Positions 1 to 6,313 of a stretch of DNA of 10,528 bases are shown piece after piece. The DNA is from JAWCLZ01 sp037443105. Lineage in GTDB: Archaea; Halobacteriota; JAWCLZ01. The stretch is from positions 1 through 10,528 of the forward strand of contig JBBIOZ010000054.1 in NCBI GenBank assembly GCA_037443105.1, read 5' to 3'. Made by a program: the position numbers and the translations under genes. The notes below the pieces were generated by a model, which made no database searches, was not told the origin of the DNA, and saw only the letters and a list, made by a program, of their open reading frames with translations. Numbering within the stretch: the first letter of the stretch is position 1; the number at the start of each line of letters is the position of its first letter.

Positions 1-1098
1 GCAGCAGTAGTAAGCAAAGTAGAAATTAGAGGTACTGCTATCAAGGACTATACTAATGACAGCAATCAAGTTATGTGGAATGCACAGAATTGGGCGGCAT
101 TCTACTTTGACTTGAAGGCTTGGAGAATGACTGAGAATCTGACGATTAATAAGGTTGACACGAACAATAGAACGATTCCAAAGGATGAATTGGTTTATGA
201 TACCAAAGACGTGGATGTGGCATTCAAAGTCAAATCAGAGAAGGGTGTTAATGTAACTGATACTGGGACTGCTCTTGGATATTATAGCATAGTTGGTTGG
301 ATGGCAGAGAAATATGTTGCAGTAAAGGCTAATGCTCAGAAGCTATCTAAGCTTGTGCTTGAGATGGGCAAGGATGATCAAAAGATCTTGACTGTAGGTC
401 AAACTTGGGATCTTGGCGAGGGTTATTCGCTAAAGGCTCAGATGATTGATGTTGATGGCAATAAAGCGTGGCTGCAGCTCTTAAAGGATGGTGCTGTTGT
501 AAAGGAATCGATTATTGGAAAGGTTGGTGCAACCGCAGAGGATATGACTTGGGTCTGCAAGAAGAGTCTTGCTGGTGAGAGCGATGTGCCATTCTTCGTT
601 GTCTATGTGGACAGTGTATTCCGTGGTACTGATGCAAACGTTGTTGTACTCAAATATGCTTGGCTGATTTCAGACAATGTCGTAACAGTTAGTGCTGGCG
701 ATACTTTTGGAATTTTCAAGGTTAGAACTGCCGATGCAGATAGCTTGGTGCTTAAGAATGATAATGCATTAACGCTTAGCAGGAATGCTGTTGTTAGCCT
801 GATGGGCGACATGAAGTTCAAAGTTGCAGATACAGATGATGCACAAGTAAGATTCTACCCATTCGTGGAGCAAACGATCGTAGGAGTAACACCCACGCCT
901 ACGCCAACTCCAACTCCAACGCCTACACCTACACCCACGCCTACTCCGACGCCTACCCCAACTGAGACTCCAACGCCAACTCCAACTCCAACTCCCACGC
1001 CAACTCCAACTCGAACTCCAACTCCAGGCTTCGAAGTGGTCTTCGCATTAGCAGGGTTGCTTGCAGTTGCCTATCTAATTGCAAGGCAGAAGAAGTAA
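1..1098 (+). CDS. S-layer protein, C-terminal part, with PGF-CTERM tail (5' end outside window)
   Basis: The frame is open from base 1, so the start lies upstream; 365 residues are visible. The first roughly 296 match the beta-rich S-layer duplication domain of Methanosarcinales-type surface proteins (DUF1608/PF07752-like, recognised by eye). Recognisable stretches are VEIRGTA and WNAQNWAAFYFDLK near the start, and VSAGDTFGIFKV and RFYPFVE near the domain end. Known relatives usually carry two tandem copies, so a first copy and a signal peptide are probably upstream. The domain is followed by 23 Thr-X dipeptides, then PGF, a hydrophobic stretch (EVVFALAGLLAVAYLIA) and a basic RQKK end. This is the PGF-CTERM arrangement, which archaeosortase A removes while the protein is lipid-anchored. 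The Thr-rich linker is probably O-glycosylated (inference). Role: the protein shell outside the membrane. Confidence 0.88.
   Translation, partial: AAVVSKVEIRGTAIKDYTNDSNQVMWNAQNWAAFYFDLKAWRMTENLTINKVDTNNRTIPKDELVYDTKDVDVAFKVKSEKGVNVTDTGTALGYYSIVGWMAEKYVAVKANAQKLSKLVLEMGKDDQKILTVGQTWDLGEGYSLKAQMIDVDGNKAWLQLLKDGAVVKESIIGKVGATAEDMTWVCKKSLAGESDVPFFVVYVDSVFRGTDANVVVLKYAWLISDNVVTVSAGDTFGIFKVRTADADSLVLKNDNALTLSRNAVVSLMGDMKFKVADTDDAQVRFYPFVEQTIVGVTPTPTPTPTPTPTPTPTPTPTPTPTETPTPTPTPTPTPTPTRTPTPGFEVVFALAGLLAVAYLIARQKK
889..1026 (+). repeat. Thr-Pro dipeptide repeat region (23 units)
   Basis: Twenty-three consecutive Thr-X dipeptides: 12 TP, one TE, 7 TP, one TR, 2 TP. Thr codons vary (ACA, ACC, ACG, ACT) and Pro codons vary (CCA, CCC, CCG, CCT). 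This argues for selection on the protein sequence rather than very recent slippage of one DNA unit. It forms the extended spacer between the S-layer domain and the PGF-CTERM anchor. Confidence 0.95.
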
Positions 1099-1111
1099 AA
1101 GTGAAAGGTGG

Positions 1112-1144
1112 AAGGCGCATTTAGCGCCTTTTCTAAATTTTTTT
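1112..1144 (+). terminator. Hairpin plus T-tract terminator of the S-layer gene
   Basis: AAGGCGC (1112-1118) pairs perfectly with GCGCCTT (1124-1130) around a 5-base loop. A broken T tract follows, including a run of seven T at 1138-1144. It begins 13 bases after the S-layer stop codon. Hairpin plus T run looks intrinsic; archaeal termination depends mainly on the T run. Confidence 0.7.
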
Positions 1145-1187
1145 ATGAAAGGTCTCGCGAAAAAAAATGAGAGGGCAAACCTCTTGA

Positions 1188-1194
1188 TTTATAG
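1188..1194 (+). promoter_or_regulatory. Possible TATA box before the lipoprotein gene
   Basis: TTTATAG sits in the A/T-rich spacer between the S-layer terminator and the lipoprotein gene. A start about 25 bases downstream would leave a leader of some 35-40 bases that holds the ribosome binding site. A second T/A-rich candidate lies at 1213-1220. Only the sequence pattern supports either. Confidence 0.25.
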
Positions 1195-1240
1195 CTGATT
1201 TCAACCAACAAGTTTTTTATTAGTAGAGCTATCCTTGCAA

Positions 1241-1247
1241 AAGGTGA
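1241..1247 (+). promoter_or_regulatory. Ribosome binding site that decides a TTG start
   Basis: AAGGTGA lies 5 bases before TTG at 1253. The in-frame alternatives, GTG at 1244 and TTG at 1235, overlap or precede it and have no comparable site of their own. This favours 1253 as the start of the lipoprotein gene. Confidence 0.55.
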
Positions 1248-1252
1248 TTAGT

Positions 1253-1795
1253 TTGAGGCAAGCCAACTTATTAATTTGTCTAATGCTCTTGATATTAATG
1301 GGCTGTTTTTCGCAGTTAATGGGGTGTGTTTCGCAGCCTCCCACTGGTCTTGAGAGGTATATTCCAGCGAGAGATCTACCTGGGAACTTCAAATTAGTTG
1401 CTATATTGAATAATACCACTGAAGCAGAAATAATAATGGGGGAATTCGATGTAAAAGTGGTTAGCGCAGTTAAGGGGTATTATTCTATCGAATCAGCTCC
1501 GGTTGATGGCTATGTATTGGTGATTGAATGCGCCTCAGCTAGAGATGCCAGTAATGCAACGAAGAACTATCTAGCTCTCTATCCAGACTTCCCGCCAGGT
1601 ATACCTATATCTAGATTCAGCTTGGTGAGTTTCAATGGTCACGCTGCAACTCAAATTTTAGGAGATCATCCTGATCCAAATGCTCAGAAATTCATCTATA
1701 AATATATCTGGCAGAAGGAAAACCTTGTATTCATCGTAAGCGGCAGCGATGATCAGCAAGCTAGTTTAAAGCTAGCGCAGCTCACCGGGGCTTGA
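1253..1795 (+). CDS. Hypothetical secreted lipoprotein with doubled lipobox
   Basis: I do not recognise the family. From TTG at 1253 it is 180 residues. It opens with a short basic end (MRQAN), a hydrophobic core (LLICLMLLILMGC) and two successive lipobox-like sites, with Cys at residues 18 and 25. The rest is a single globular region of about 155 residues with alternating strand-like and helical stretches (for example VDGYVLVIECASARDA and FIYKYIWQKENLVFIVSGSDD). Only Cys 9 within the signal core and one Cys in the body are additional. Predicted location is the outer face of the membrane, anchored by lipid on one of the two cysteines. It follows the S-layer gene in the same direction but behind a terminator, so it is probably transcribed separately. 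It converges on the kinase gene with a 25-base gap. Longer in-frame starts at 1235 and 1244 are possible. Confidence 0.72.
   Translation: MRQANLLICLMLLILMGCFSQLMGCVSQPPTGLERYIPARDLPGNFKLVAILNNTTEAEIIMGEFDVKVVSAVKGYYSIESAPVDGYVLVIECASARDASNATKNYLALYPDFPPGIPISRFSLVSFNGHAATQILGDHPDPNAQKFIYKYIWQKENLVFIVSGSDDQQASLKLAQLTGA
1295..1336 (+). repeat. Tandem 21-bp duplication creating two lipobox cysteines
   Basis: 1295-1315 and 1316-1336 are adjacent 21-base copies that agree at 19 positions; they differ at 1303/1324 (C/G) and 1307/1328 (T/G). They encode LMGCFSQ and LMGCVSQ. The unit is a multiple of three and carries a full lipobox, so the frame is kept and a second candidate lipidation site is made. 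Confidence 0.93.
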
Positions 1796-1820
1796 ACTGC
1801 TGAGTATAATTGAAATCATA

Positions 1821-2825
1821 TTAATCAATTAATGCATAGTGCAACGTATTAAACCAACCTCTCTCCACGCAGTCCAGCGATAACTTGAGAGAGCCGAATT
1901 GTATATTAGCGAAGCTTTCGACTTTGGTATAGATATTGCAGCAAAACTTCTCCCAGTTAAAATTATGGAGAATTCCCAGCCCTAGGAAGTTGGAGGAGTG
2001 ATCCACCAAGCCCACCAGTAGATTTTCAAAGGCATTTCTATCCGCTATCTCTATATAGCTTGCATTTAAAGATCTGCAAGCCCTCTCTAGGTCTAGCACT
2101 CTTCCCTCTACAACTGCGGATACCTCTTGCCCTATTCTTTCAGCCCTTAAAACCTTGCATCCAAGTGCACTTGAAGCTTCTCCCGGGTTCATTAAAACAC
2201 CGCTGCCGAGGAGTGTTCTCTCCAAGCCATAATTCGCCAGCTCTATCTTGAAATTTTTAGCGCCTGCAAAATGGTCTCTGAAAGCCCTCTCCCTCTCCCG
2301 CTTTCTATCAATCTTTGACTTAGCTTCAACCTCGGGAGAAACTTGAATTCTCGAGATCTCTATACCCACATTTTTAAAGCATCGATAGTATTCGAGTTCT
2401 CGCTCCCGCTCCATCAATATCAATAAATTGGGGCGCACTGCCTCGATTTTCTGGGTTTTAAGTGCTCTACCAATTGGTCCATCTACCAATCCAGTGGTAT
2501 TCACAACAACTGGTCTGGGAGCACGCTCAACCATTCTCTTAGTTCCAACCACCATTTGAAGCAAATGCTTAGCAGGCGTGGTTGAGCCCACGAAGTAGCC
2601 ATCGATCATCTCAAGTTTTTCCCCTCTTTTTCTACCTAGGGAAACCACGGTAGGCGGCCCGACATCGCTCTGGCCAATGTCAGCATCAACTACGGCTGCA
2701 TTCAACTCAGAAGCTAGAAATTTTATCAAAGTTGACTTGCCTGTGTCAACTCTTCCAATTACCATTGCAACATCGTTTTTGTCAATCCCAGCGGCGAGTT
2801 CTCGCCAGGCATTGTTCAAATGCAT
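1821..2825 (-). CDS. Clp1/Grc3-type polynucleotide 5'-kinase
   Basis: Predicted ATP/GTP-dependent kinase that phosphorylates 5'-hydroxyl ends of RNA or DNA, as in the archaeal Clp1 family; a role in RNA processing or repair follows. It is 334 residues, usual for archaeal members. Walker A is GRVDTGKST (24-32). The family Walker B region DADIGQSDVGPPT follows at 47-59. A VVVNTTGLVDG strand-loop lies at 106-116, and an arginine-rich lid (RKRERERAFRDHF) at 174-186 fits the RxxxR lid motif. Residues about 200-334 form the less conserved C-terminal part. The ATG is preceded by AAGGAG (2829-2834) at only 3 bases; the TTG two codons downstream would have 9-base spacing and is a possible start. It is divergent from the 73-residue gene and converges with the lipoprotein gene. 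Substrate preference cannot be read from the sequence. Confidence 0.87.
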   Translation of the reverse strand: MHLNNAWRELAAGIDKNDVAMVIGRVDTGKSTLIKFLASELNAAVVDADIGQSDVGPPTVVSLGRKRGEKLEMIDGYFVGSTTPAKHLLQMVVGTKRMVERAPRPVVVNTTGLVDGPIGRALKTQKIEAVRPNLLILMERERELEYYRCFKNVGIEISRIQVSPEVEAKSKIDRKRERERAFRDHFAGAKNFKIELANYGLERTLLGSGVLMNPGEASSALGCKVLRAERIGQEVSAVVEGRVLDLERACRSLNASYIEIADRNAFENLLVGLVDHSSNFLGLGILHNFNWEKFCCNIYTKVESFANIQFGSLKLSLDCVERGWFNTLHYALID

Positions 2826-2853
2826 CTACTCCTTATCTCTTGGTTAATTTTTT

Positions 2854-2866
2854 CTTATAATAAAAG
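2854..2866. promoter_or_regulatory. Shared near-palindromic TATA element between divergent genes
   Basis: CTTATAATAAAAG reads as a TATA-like box in both directions. It lies in the 65-base gap between the kinase (-) and the small helical protein (+). A start about 25 bases away on each side falls at or just before each gene's ribosome binding site. One bidirectional promoter region is therefore plausible. Confidence 0.4.
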
Positions 2867-2879
2867 CAATAATAAATCT

Positions 2880-2884
2880 GGTGA
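2880..2884 (+). promoter_or_regulatory. GGTGA ribosome binding site for a TTG start
   Basis: GGTGA ends 6 bases before TTG at 2891. There is no upstream ATG in frame, and the first in-frame ATG would remove 12 residues. The site supports TTG as the start. Confidence 0.55.
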
Positions 2885-2890
2885 TCTTCT

Positions 2891-3112
2891 TTGGATGACT
2901 TTCAAAAAGCATTGAGAGAGGAATTCATGAAGGTACTAGACCTAGCTAGAGATCTTGAGAGGGAAACAGGCTTATCGCTCAATCTGCTCTTAGAAGTTCT
3001 TTCAACCATTCATTTAAGCATGGAAATCGATCTATTGAATGAGCAAATCGCCAATTTAATCGAGGGCTATACCACGCCGCCTGCAGATGAAGATTTAGTG
3101 GACTATGTATAG
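2891..3112 (+). CDS. Small all-helical hypothetical protein (73 aa)
   Basis: I do not recognise the family. The 73 residues are acidic and leucine-rich, with almost no predicted strand. Residues 1-24 (FQKALREEFMKVLDLARDL) and 29-60 (LNLLLEVLSTIHLSMEIDLL) look like two amphipathic helices. A short acidic tail (TTPPADEDLVDYV) follows. It has no cysteine, signal peptide or membrane segment, so it is probably cytoplasmic and perhaps oligomeric. The start is TTG, backed by a GGTGA site. It is divergent from the kinase across a possible shared promoter, which hints at co-regulation only. A run of seven T (3116-3122) right after the stop could terminate it. Coding is supported by clean spacing on both sides and a protein-like composition. 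Confidence 0.68.
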   Translation: MDDFQKALREEFMKVLDLARDLERETGLSLNLLLEVLSTIHLSMEIDLLNEQIANLIEGYTTPPADEDLVDYV

Positions 3113-3115
3113 GAA

Positions 3116-3122
3116 TTTTTTT
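3116..3122 (+). terminator. T-run terminator after the 73-aa gene
   Basis: Seven consecutive T start 3 bases after the stop codon, inside the 23-base gap to the convergent mutase gene. Archaeal polymerase can terminate on such T runs without a hairpin, and none is obvious here. Confidence 0.45.
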
Positions 3123-3135
3123 AGAAACCATCGCA

Positions 3136-4815
3136 TTAGAGGAGAACCGGCTGTTTGTACTCTCCGAATACCTCTCTCAATACATCGCACATTTCACCAA
3201 TGGTTGCATAGGCTTTGACTGCTTCAAGTATCATTGGCATTAAATTCACATCATCCATAGCTGCAATTCGCAGTTTCTCCAAACTTTCTTTAACCTTTTT
3301 ATCGTCTCGCCTCTGCTTCAAAGCCGCCAGTCTCGCTTTCTGCAACCTCTCAACCTCTGGGTCTGGTCTTAATATTGGTATCTTGATTTCCTCCTCAATT
3401 GTATATTTATTCACACCCACTATCACTCTCTCCCCGCTGTCGATCTCCTTTTGATATTTATATGCACTTTCCAGTATTTCTCTTGCAATGTAGCCGCTTT
3501 CAATGGCAGCGAGTGCTCCACCCATTTGGTCTATCTTCTCGATGTATTCAAAGGCTTGTTTCTCAATTTCATCGGTAAGCCACTCCACATAGTAGGAACC
3601 AGCCAGAGGGTCAACTGTATTGGTAACCCCGGTTTCATATGCTATGATCTGTTGAGTTCTAAGTGCTACCATAACAGCGTACTCAGTTGGCAAGCAAAGT
3701 GCTTCATCATAGGAATTGGTATGCAGCGATTGCACTCCTCCTAGGACAGCTGCTAGTGCTTGGAAGGCAGTTCTAACGATGTTGTTGAAGGGCTGCTGCG
3801 CAGTTAAAGTATGCCCTGGAGTTTGAACGTGGAATCTAAACTGCCAAGACCTAGGGTCCTTTGCTCCGAAGCGCTCCCGCATTATCTTTGCCCACATTCT
3901 GCGCACCGCACGGAACTTCGCAACCTCTTCAAAGATGTCATTGCCTGAGCTCAGGAAAAAGCTAATTCTAGGAGCGAAATCATCGATTTTTAAGCCGCGT
4001 TCTAGCGCTGCTTGTACATATGCTATGGCATTCGCAAGGGTGAATGCGATCTCTTGCACAGCAGTTGCACCTGCCTCGCGAATGTGATAGCCGCTTATGC
4101 TGATGAAATTCCATCTGGGCATGTGCTTGCAGCAGTATTCAATTATATCTGTTACAAGCCTCATATGAGGCTTCGGCGGGAAGATCTGTGTATTTCTAGC
4201 GATATATTCCTTCAGCATGTCATTTTGAATTGTGCCATCGAGCTTTGAAATATCCGCTCCCTGTTTCTCTGCAACCGCTATATACATCGCGAGTATCATT
4301 GGAGCTGTTGAATTTATCGTCATAGAGGTGCTCACTTTGCTCAAGGGAATTCCATCGAAGAGTCTCTCCATGTCTTCAAGTGAATCAATTGCAACGCCAG
4401 TTTTCCCAACTTCTCCCTGTGAAAGAGGATGATCTGAGTCATAGCCCAGTTGAGTTGGTAGATTGAAAGCCACGCTCAAGCCAGTTTGACCCTGCTCAAG
4501 TAAATATTTAAATCTTTTATTCGTATCCTCAGCTGAGCCATAGCCAGCGTATAATCGCATGGTCCAAATTCGACCTCTATGTCCAGTTGGATGGACTCCG
4601 CGGGTGTAGGGATATTCACCTGAGAAGCCTAGGTCTCTGAGGTAATCCAGCTTTGCTATGTCATCTGGTGTATAAAGTCTTTTAACAGGTATACGTGAAA
4701 GCGTGGCAAACTCCTTCTTCAACTCAGGGGTCTTACTCAATACCTTTGCAACTTTTTCCCTCTCCCATTTTTCTTTCTCCTCTTTAATTTTCTCTATAAC
4801 TTCTTCTTTGAACAT
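3136..4815 (-). CDS. mcmA1: Methylmalonyl-CoA mutase, catalytic large subunit
   Basis: Catalyses the adenosylcobalamin-dependent interconversion of methylmalonyl-CoA and succinyl-CoA in propionate, odd-chain or branched-chain metabolism. The 559 residues cover only the TIM-barrel substrate domain; the B12 domain is a separate subunit, as usual in archaea. Substrate-defining residues are visible: Tyr89 in TMRLYAGYG, Arg207 in YIARNTQIFPP and His244 in SGYHIREAGA. The Tyr/Arg pair binds the carboxylate and separates this enzyme from isobutyryl-CoA mutase (Phe/Gln) and 2-hydroxyisobutyryl-CoA mutase (Ile/Gln). Further family blocks are YDSDHP (125-130), QTPGHTLTAQQP, HTNSYDEAL and TNTVDPLAGSYYVE. 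The N-terminus is a charged coiled-coil-like helix that probably contacts the partner subunit. The ATG overlaps the end of meaB by 22 bases and has a strong AAGGAGGT site 6 bases upstream, so translation is likely coupled. Confidence 0.96.
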   Translation of the reverse strand: MFKEEVIEKIKEEKEKWEREKVAKVLSKTPELKKEFATLSRIPVKRLYTPDDIAKLDYLRDLGFSGEYPYTRGVHPTGHRGRIWTMRLYAGYGSAEDTNKRFKYLLEQGQTGLSVAFNLPTQLGYDSDHPLSQGEVGKTGVAIDSLEDMERLFDGIPLSKVSTSMTINSTAPMILAMYIAVAEKQGADISKLDGTIQNDMLKEYIARNTQIFPPKPHMRLVTDIIEYCCKHMPRWNFISISGYHIREAGATAVQEIAFTLANAIAYVQAALERGLKIDDFAPRISFFLSSGNDIFEEVAKFRAVRRMWAKIMRERFGAKDPRSWQFRFHVQTPGHTLTAQQPFNNIVRTAFQALAAVLGGVQSLHTNSYDEALCLPTEYAVMVALRTQQIIAYETGVTNTVDPLAGSYYVEWLTDEIEKQAFEYIEKIDQMGGALAAIESGYIAREILESAYKYQKEIDSGERVIVGVNKYTIEEEIKIPILRPDPEVERLQKARLAALKQRRDDKKVKESLEKLRIAAMDDVNLMPMILEAVKAYATIGEMCDVLREVFGEYKQPVLL

Positions 4816-5771
4816 ATCTCTACCTCCTTCATACTTTCATAAAAAATTTTATTAGCTGCTATATGAGGAGCAATTTTCCTCAGCATTACCTCTTCAACGA
4901 GTTTTTCAATTTCGCTCTCGTCAAGTTTTTTCATTATATGATCACTCAGCTTTCTATATAAATACTCCAATATCTCAGATCGACATCTCTGCTTGCGATG
5001 CTCCTCAAAGAGCTTTGTCTCTTTTAAATATTTCTCGTGTTTTTCAATTGCATTCAGCAGCTCAATTGTTCCAGAATTTGCCTCTGCAATGGTTTTAATC
5101 ACAGGAGTCCTCCAAGCTCTAAGGCTTTGATTCAACCTCAAAGCTGATTCCAGCTGAAGCACGGTTTTATCCGCTCCAGGTAAATCAGCTTTGTTCACCA
5201 CTATGATATCAGCTATTTCAAGTATCCCGGCTTTGATCGCTTGTATCTCATCCCCAAGTCCAGGTGCTAAAATAACTATCACTGTATCAGCAACTTTAAC
5301 TATATCCACTTCAGCTTGACCTGCGCCCACGGTTTCGATTAATATGAAATCCTTGCCAGAGGCATCTAAAATCTTAACTGCATCTATGGTTGCGCGTGCT
5401 AGGCCTCCTAAATGTCCGCGAGTTGCCATGCTTCTTATGAACACGCCTTCATCGGTGCATCTATCCTGCATTCTAATGCGATCTCCAAGAATTGCTCCAC
5501 CTGTAAATGGACTGCTTGGGTCTATGGCAATTATACCAATGGTCTTGCCTCTTCTGCGCAGTTCCTTCGCGATTTTATCCGCAAGAGTGCTTTTTCCAAC
5601 ACCAGGCGGCCCAGTTATACCTATTATATAGGCCTTCCCAGTATAAGGGTATACTTCAGATAAAACCTCTTCTGCCTCAGGAGCAGAGTTCTCTACAATT
5701 GTAATCAATTTAGCGCAGGCTTTTCGATCGCCTTTTAAAAGCTGCTCCACGAGTTCCATTAAACTTTTCAT
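4794..5771 (-). CDS. meaB: MeaB/ArgK-family GTPase, mutase chaperone
   Basis: P-loop GTPase of the MeaB family. It gates loading of adenosylcobalamin onto methylmalonyl-CoA mutase and protects the enzyme from inactivation. In 325 residues all G motifs are present: Walker A GPPGVGKST (54-62), DPSSPF (84-89), the G3-like ETVGAGQAE (146-154), the family block GLGDEIQAIKAG (171-182) and base-recognition NKAD (193-196). The C-terminal helical part (about 230-325) resembles the dimerisation arm. The visible start ATG abuts a 10-N gap. The opening (LVEQLLKGDRKACAKLITIVEN) matches the usual family N-terminus, so little or nothing is missing, although the ribosome binding site is hidden. It sits between the two mutase subunits and overlaps the large subunit by 22 bases. 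Confidence 0.94.
   Translation of the reverse strand: MKSLMELVEQLLKGDRKACAKLITIVENSAPEAEEVLSEVYPYTGKAYIIGITGPPGVGKSTLADKIAKELRRRGKTIGIIAIDPSSPFTGGAILGDRIRMQDRCTDEGVFIRSMATRGHLGGLARATIDAVKILDASGKDFILIETVGAGQAEVDIVKVADTVIVILAPGLGDEIQAIKAGILEIADIIVVNKADLPGADKTVLQLESALRLNQSLRAWRTPVIKTIAEANSGTIELLNAIEKHEKYLKETKLFEEHRKQRCRSEILEYLYRKLSDHIMKKLDESEIEKLVEEVMLRKIAPHIAANKIFYESMKEVEICSKKKL
4822..4829 (-). promoter_or_regulatory. Strong ribosome binding site inside meaB
   Basis: AAGGAGGT on the minus strand, 6 bases before the large-subunit ATG, lies within the last codons of meaB. A site this strong in the overlap fits high, coupled translation of the catalytic subunit. Confidence 0.75.
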
Positions 5772-5781
5772 NNNNNNNNNN
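5772..5781. other. Assembly gap (10 N) at the small subunit/meaB junction
   Basis: Ten undetermined bases. They hide the stop codon of the B12-binding subunit and probably the ribosome binding site of meaB. The true length is unknown. Confidence 0.98.
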
Positions 5782-6188
5782 CCCTTTGCTCTTTCTCACA
5801 TTATCTTTCACAAATTGAACTGCAGTTGCAAGAGGTGTACCCGGTCCAAAAATTTCTGCAATTCCAGCTTGCTTCAGCATTGGTATGTCCTCCTCGGGAA
5901 TGATGCCTCCTCCAACCACGAGCACATCCTTAACTCCCTTTTCTTTAAGAAGTTCCATTACCCGCGGGAAAAGATGCGTATGTGCGCCTGATAATATGCT
6001 CAATCCAATGGCATCCACGTCCTCTTGAATTGCAGTTNNNNNNNNNNAACGATTTGCTCAGGGGTTTGTCTCACTCCTGTATATATCACTTCAAAACCAG
6101 CATCTCTAAAAGCGCGAGCTATGACCTTAGCACCCCGGTCGTGACCATCCAATCCTGGCTTTGCAATTAAAATTCGAAGTTTTTCCAT
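5782..6188 (-). CDS. mcmA2: Methylmalonyl-CoA mutase, B12-binding small subunit (interrupted by assembly gaps)
   Basis: Binds adenosylcobalamin in the base-off/His-on mode and pairs with the large subunit. The N-terminal piece has the family start KLRILIAKPGLDGHDRGAK with the cobalamin motif D14-x-H16-x-x-G19, and continues to QTPEQIV at residue 47. The second piece runs AIQEDVDAIGLSILSGAH through VLVVGGGIIPEED and IFGPGTP to KDNVRKSKG, covering the rest of the Rossmann-like domain. The two pieces lie in different frames across a 10-N gap (6038-6047), and the stop is hidden in a second gap (5772-5781). About 133 residues are recoverable, near the usual 135-140, so the gene is almost certainly intact in the organism. 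It is first in the operon, with a strong AAGGGAGGT site 8 bases before the ATG. Confidence 0.92.
6038..6047. other. Assembly gap (10 N) inside the B12-binding subunit
   Basis: Ten undetermined bases between the codons for EQIV and AIQEDV. The frames on either side agree only if the real length is 2 modulo 3, so 10 is a placeholder. With 2 bases the protein would read EQIV-E-T-AIQEDV, close to the family pattern. Confidence 0.95.
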
Positions 6189-6196
6189 TACTTAAG

Positions 6197-6205
6197 ACCT
6201 CCCTT
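6197..6205 (-). promoter_or_regulatory. Ribosome binding site of the mutase operon
   Basis: AAGGGAGGT on the minus strand, 8 bases before the small-subunit ATG, is nearly a full complement of the 16S rRNA tail. Confidence 0.75.
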
Positions 6206-6224
6206 CAAATATTTAATTTTGCTG

Positions 6225-6232
6225 TTTATAAA
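6225..6232 (-). promoter_or_regulatory. Possible TATA box of the mutase operon
   Basis: TTTATAAA lies about 40 bases upstream of the small-subunit ATG. A start 25 bases downstream would fall close to the ribosome binding site, leaving a very short leader. A stronger-looking minus-strand box (GATATATAG, 6512-6520) lies much further up and would give a leader of about 300 bases. Confidence 0.4.
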
Positions 6233-6280
6233 TTTAATGAAATTTTCAGAAGATGGGTCGGGAACGGTAAAGCACTTCAA

Positions 6281-6313
6281 TTGATTTAGTTAATCAAGTT
6301 TTTATTTTTATTC
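6281..6313 (+). repeat. Inverted repeat followed by a T-rich tract
   Basis: TTGATT (6281-6286) and AATCAA (6292-6297) form a perfect 6-bp stem around TAGTT. On the plus strand GTTTTTATTTTTATT follows. This looks like a plus-strand terminator, yet no plus-strand gene ends here. It may end an unannotated plus-strand RNA or be an operator for the mutase operon. Confidence 0.35.

Noticed and set aside
889..1026. CRISPR array or non-coding satellite repeat
   Set aside because: The periodicity is 6 bases, in frame with the S-layer gene and codon-varied; it is a protein-level Thr-Pro spacer, not repeats with unique spacers.
1808..1830. Inverted repeat AATTGA/TCAATT between convergent genes as a bidirectional terminator
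   Set aside because: The stem is only six A/T-rich pairs with an 11-base loop and no T run on either side; too weak to list.
5344..5663. Overlapping plus-strand open frames opposite meaB
   Set aside because: They are antisense to the GTPase motifs, several mutually overlapping frames are open together, and none shows protein-like features.
6000..6188. B12-binding subunit as a true frameshifted pseudogene
   Set aside because: The frame change coincides exactly with an N run of placeholder length, and both halves keep the family sequence without a gap in content.
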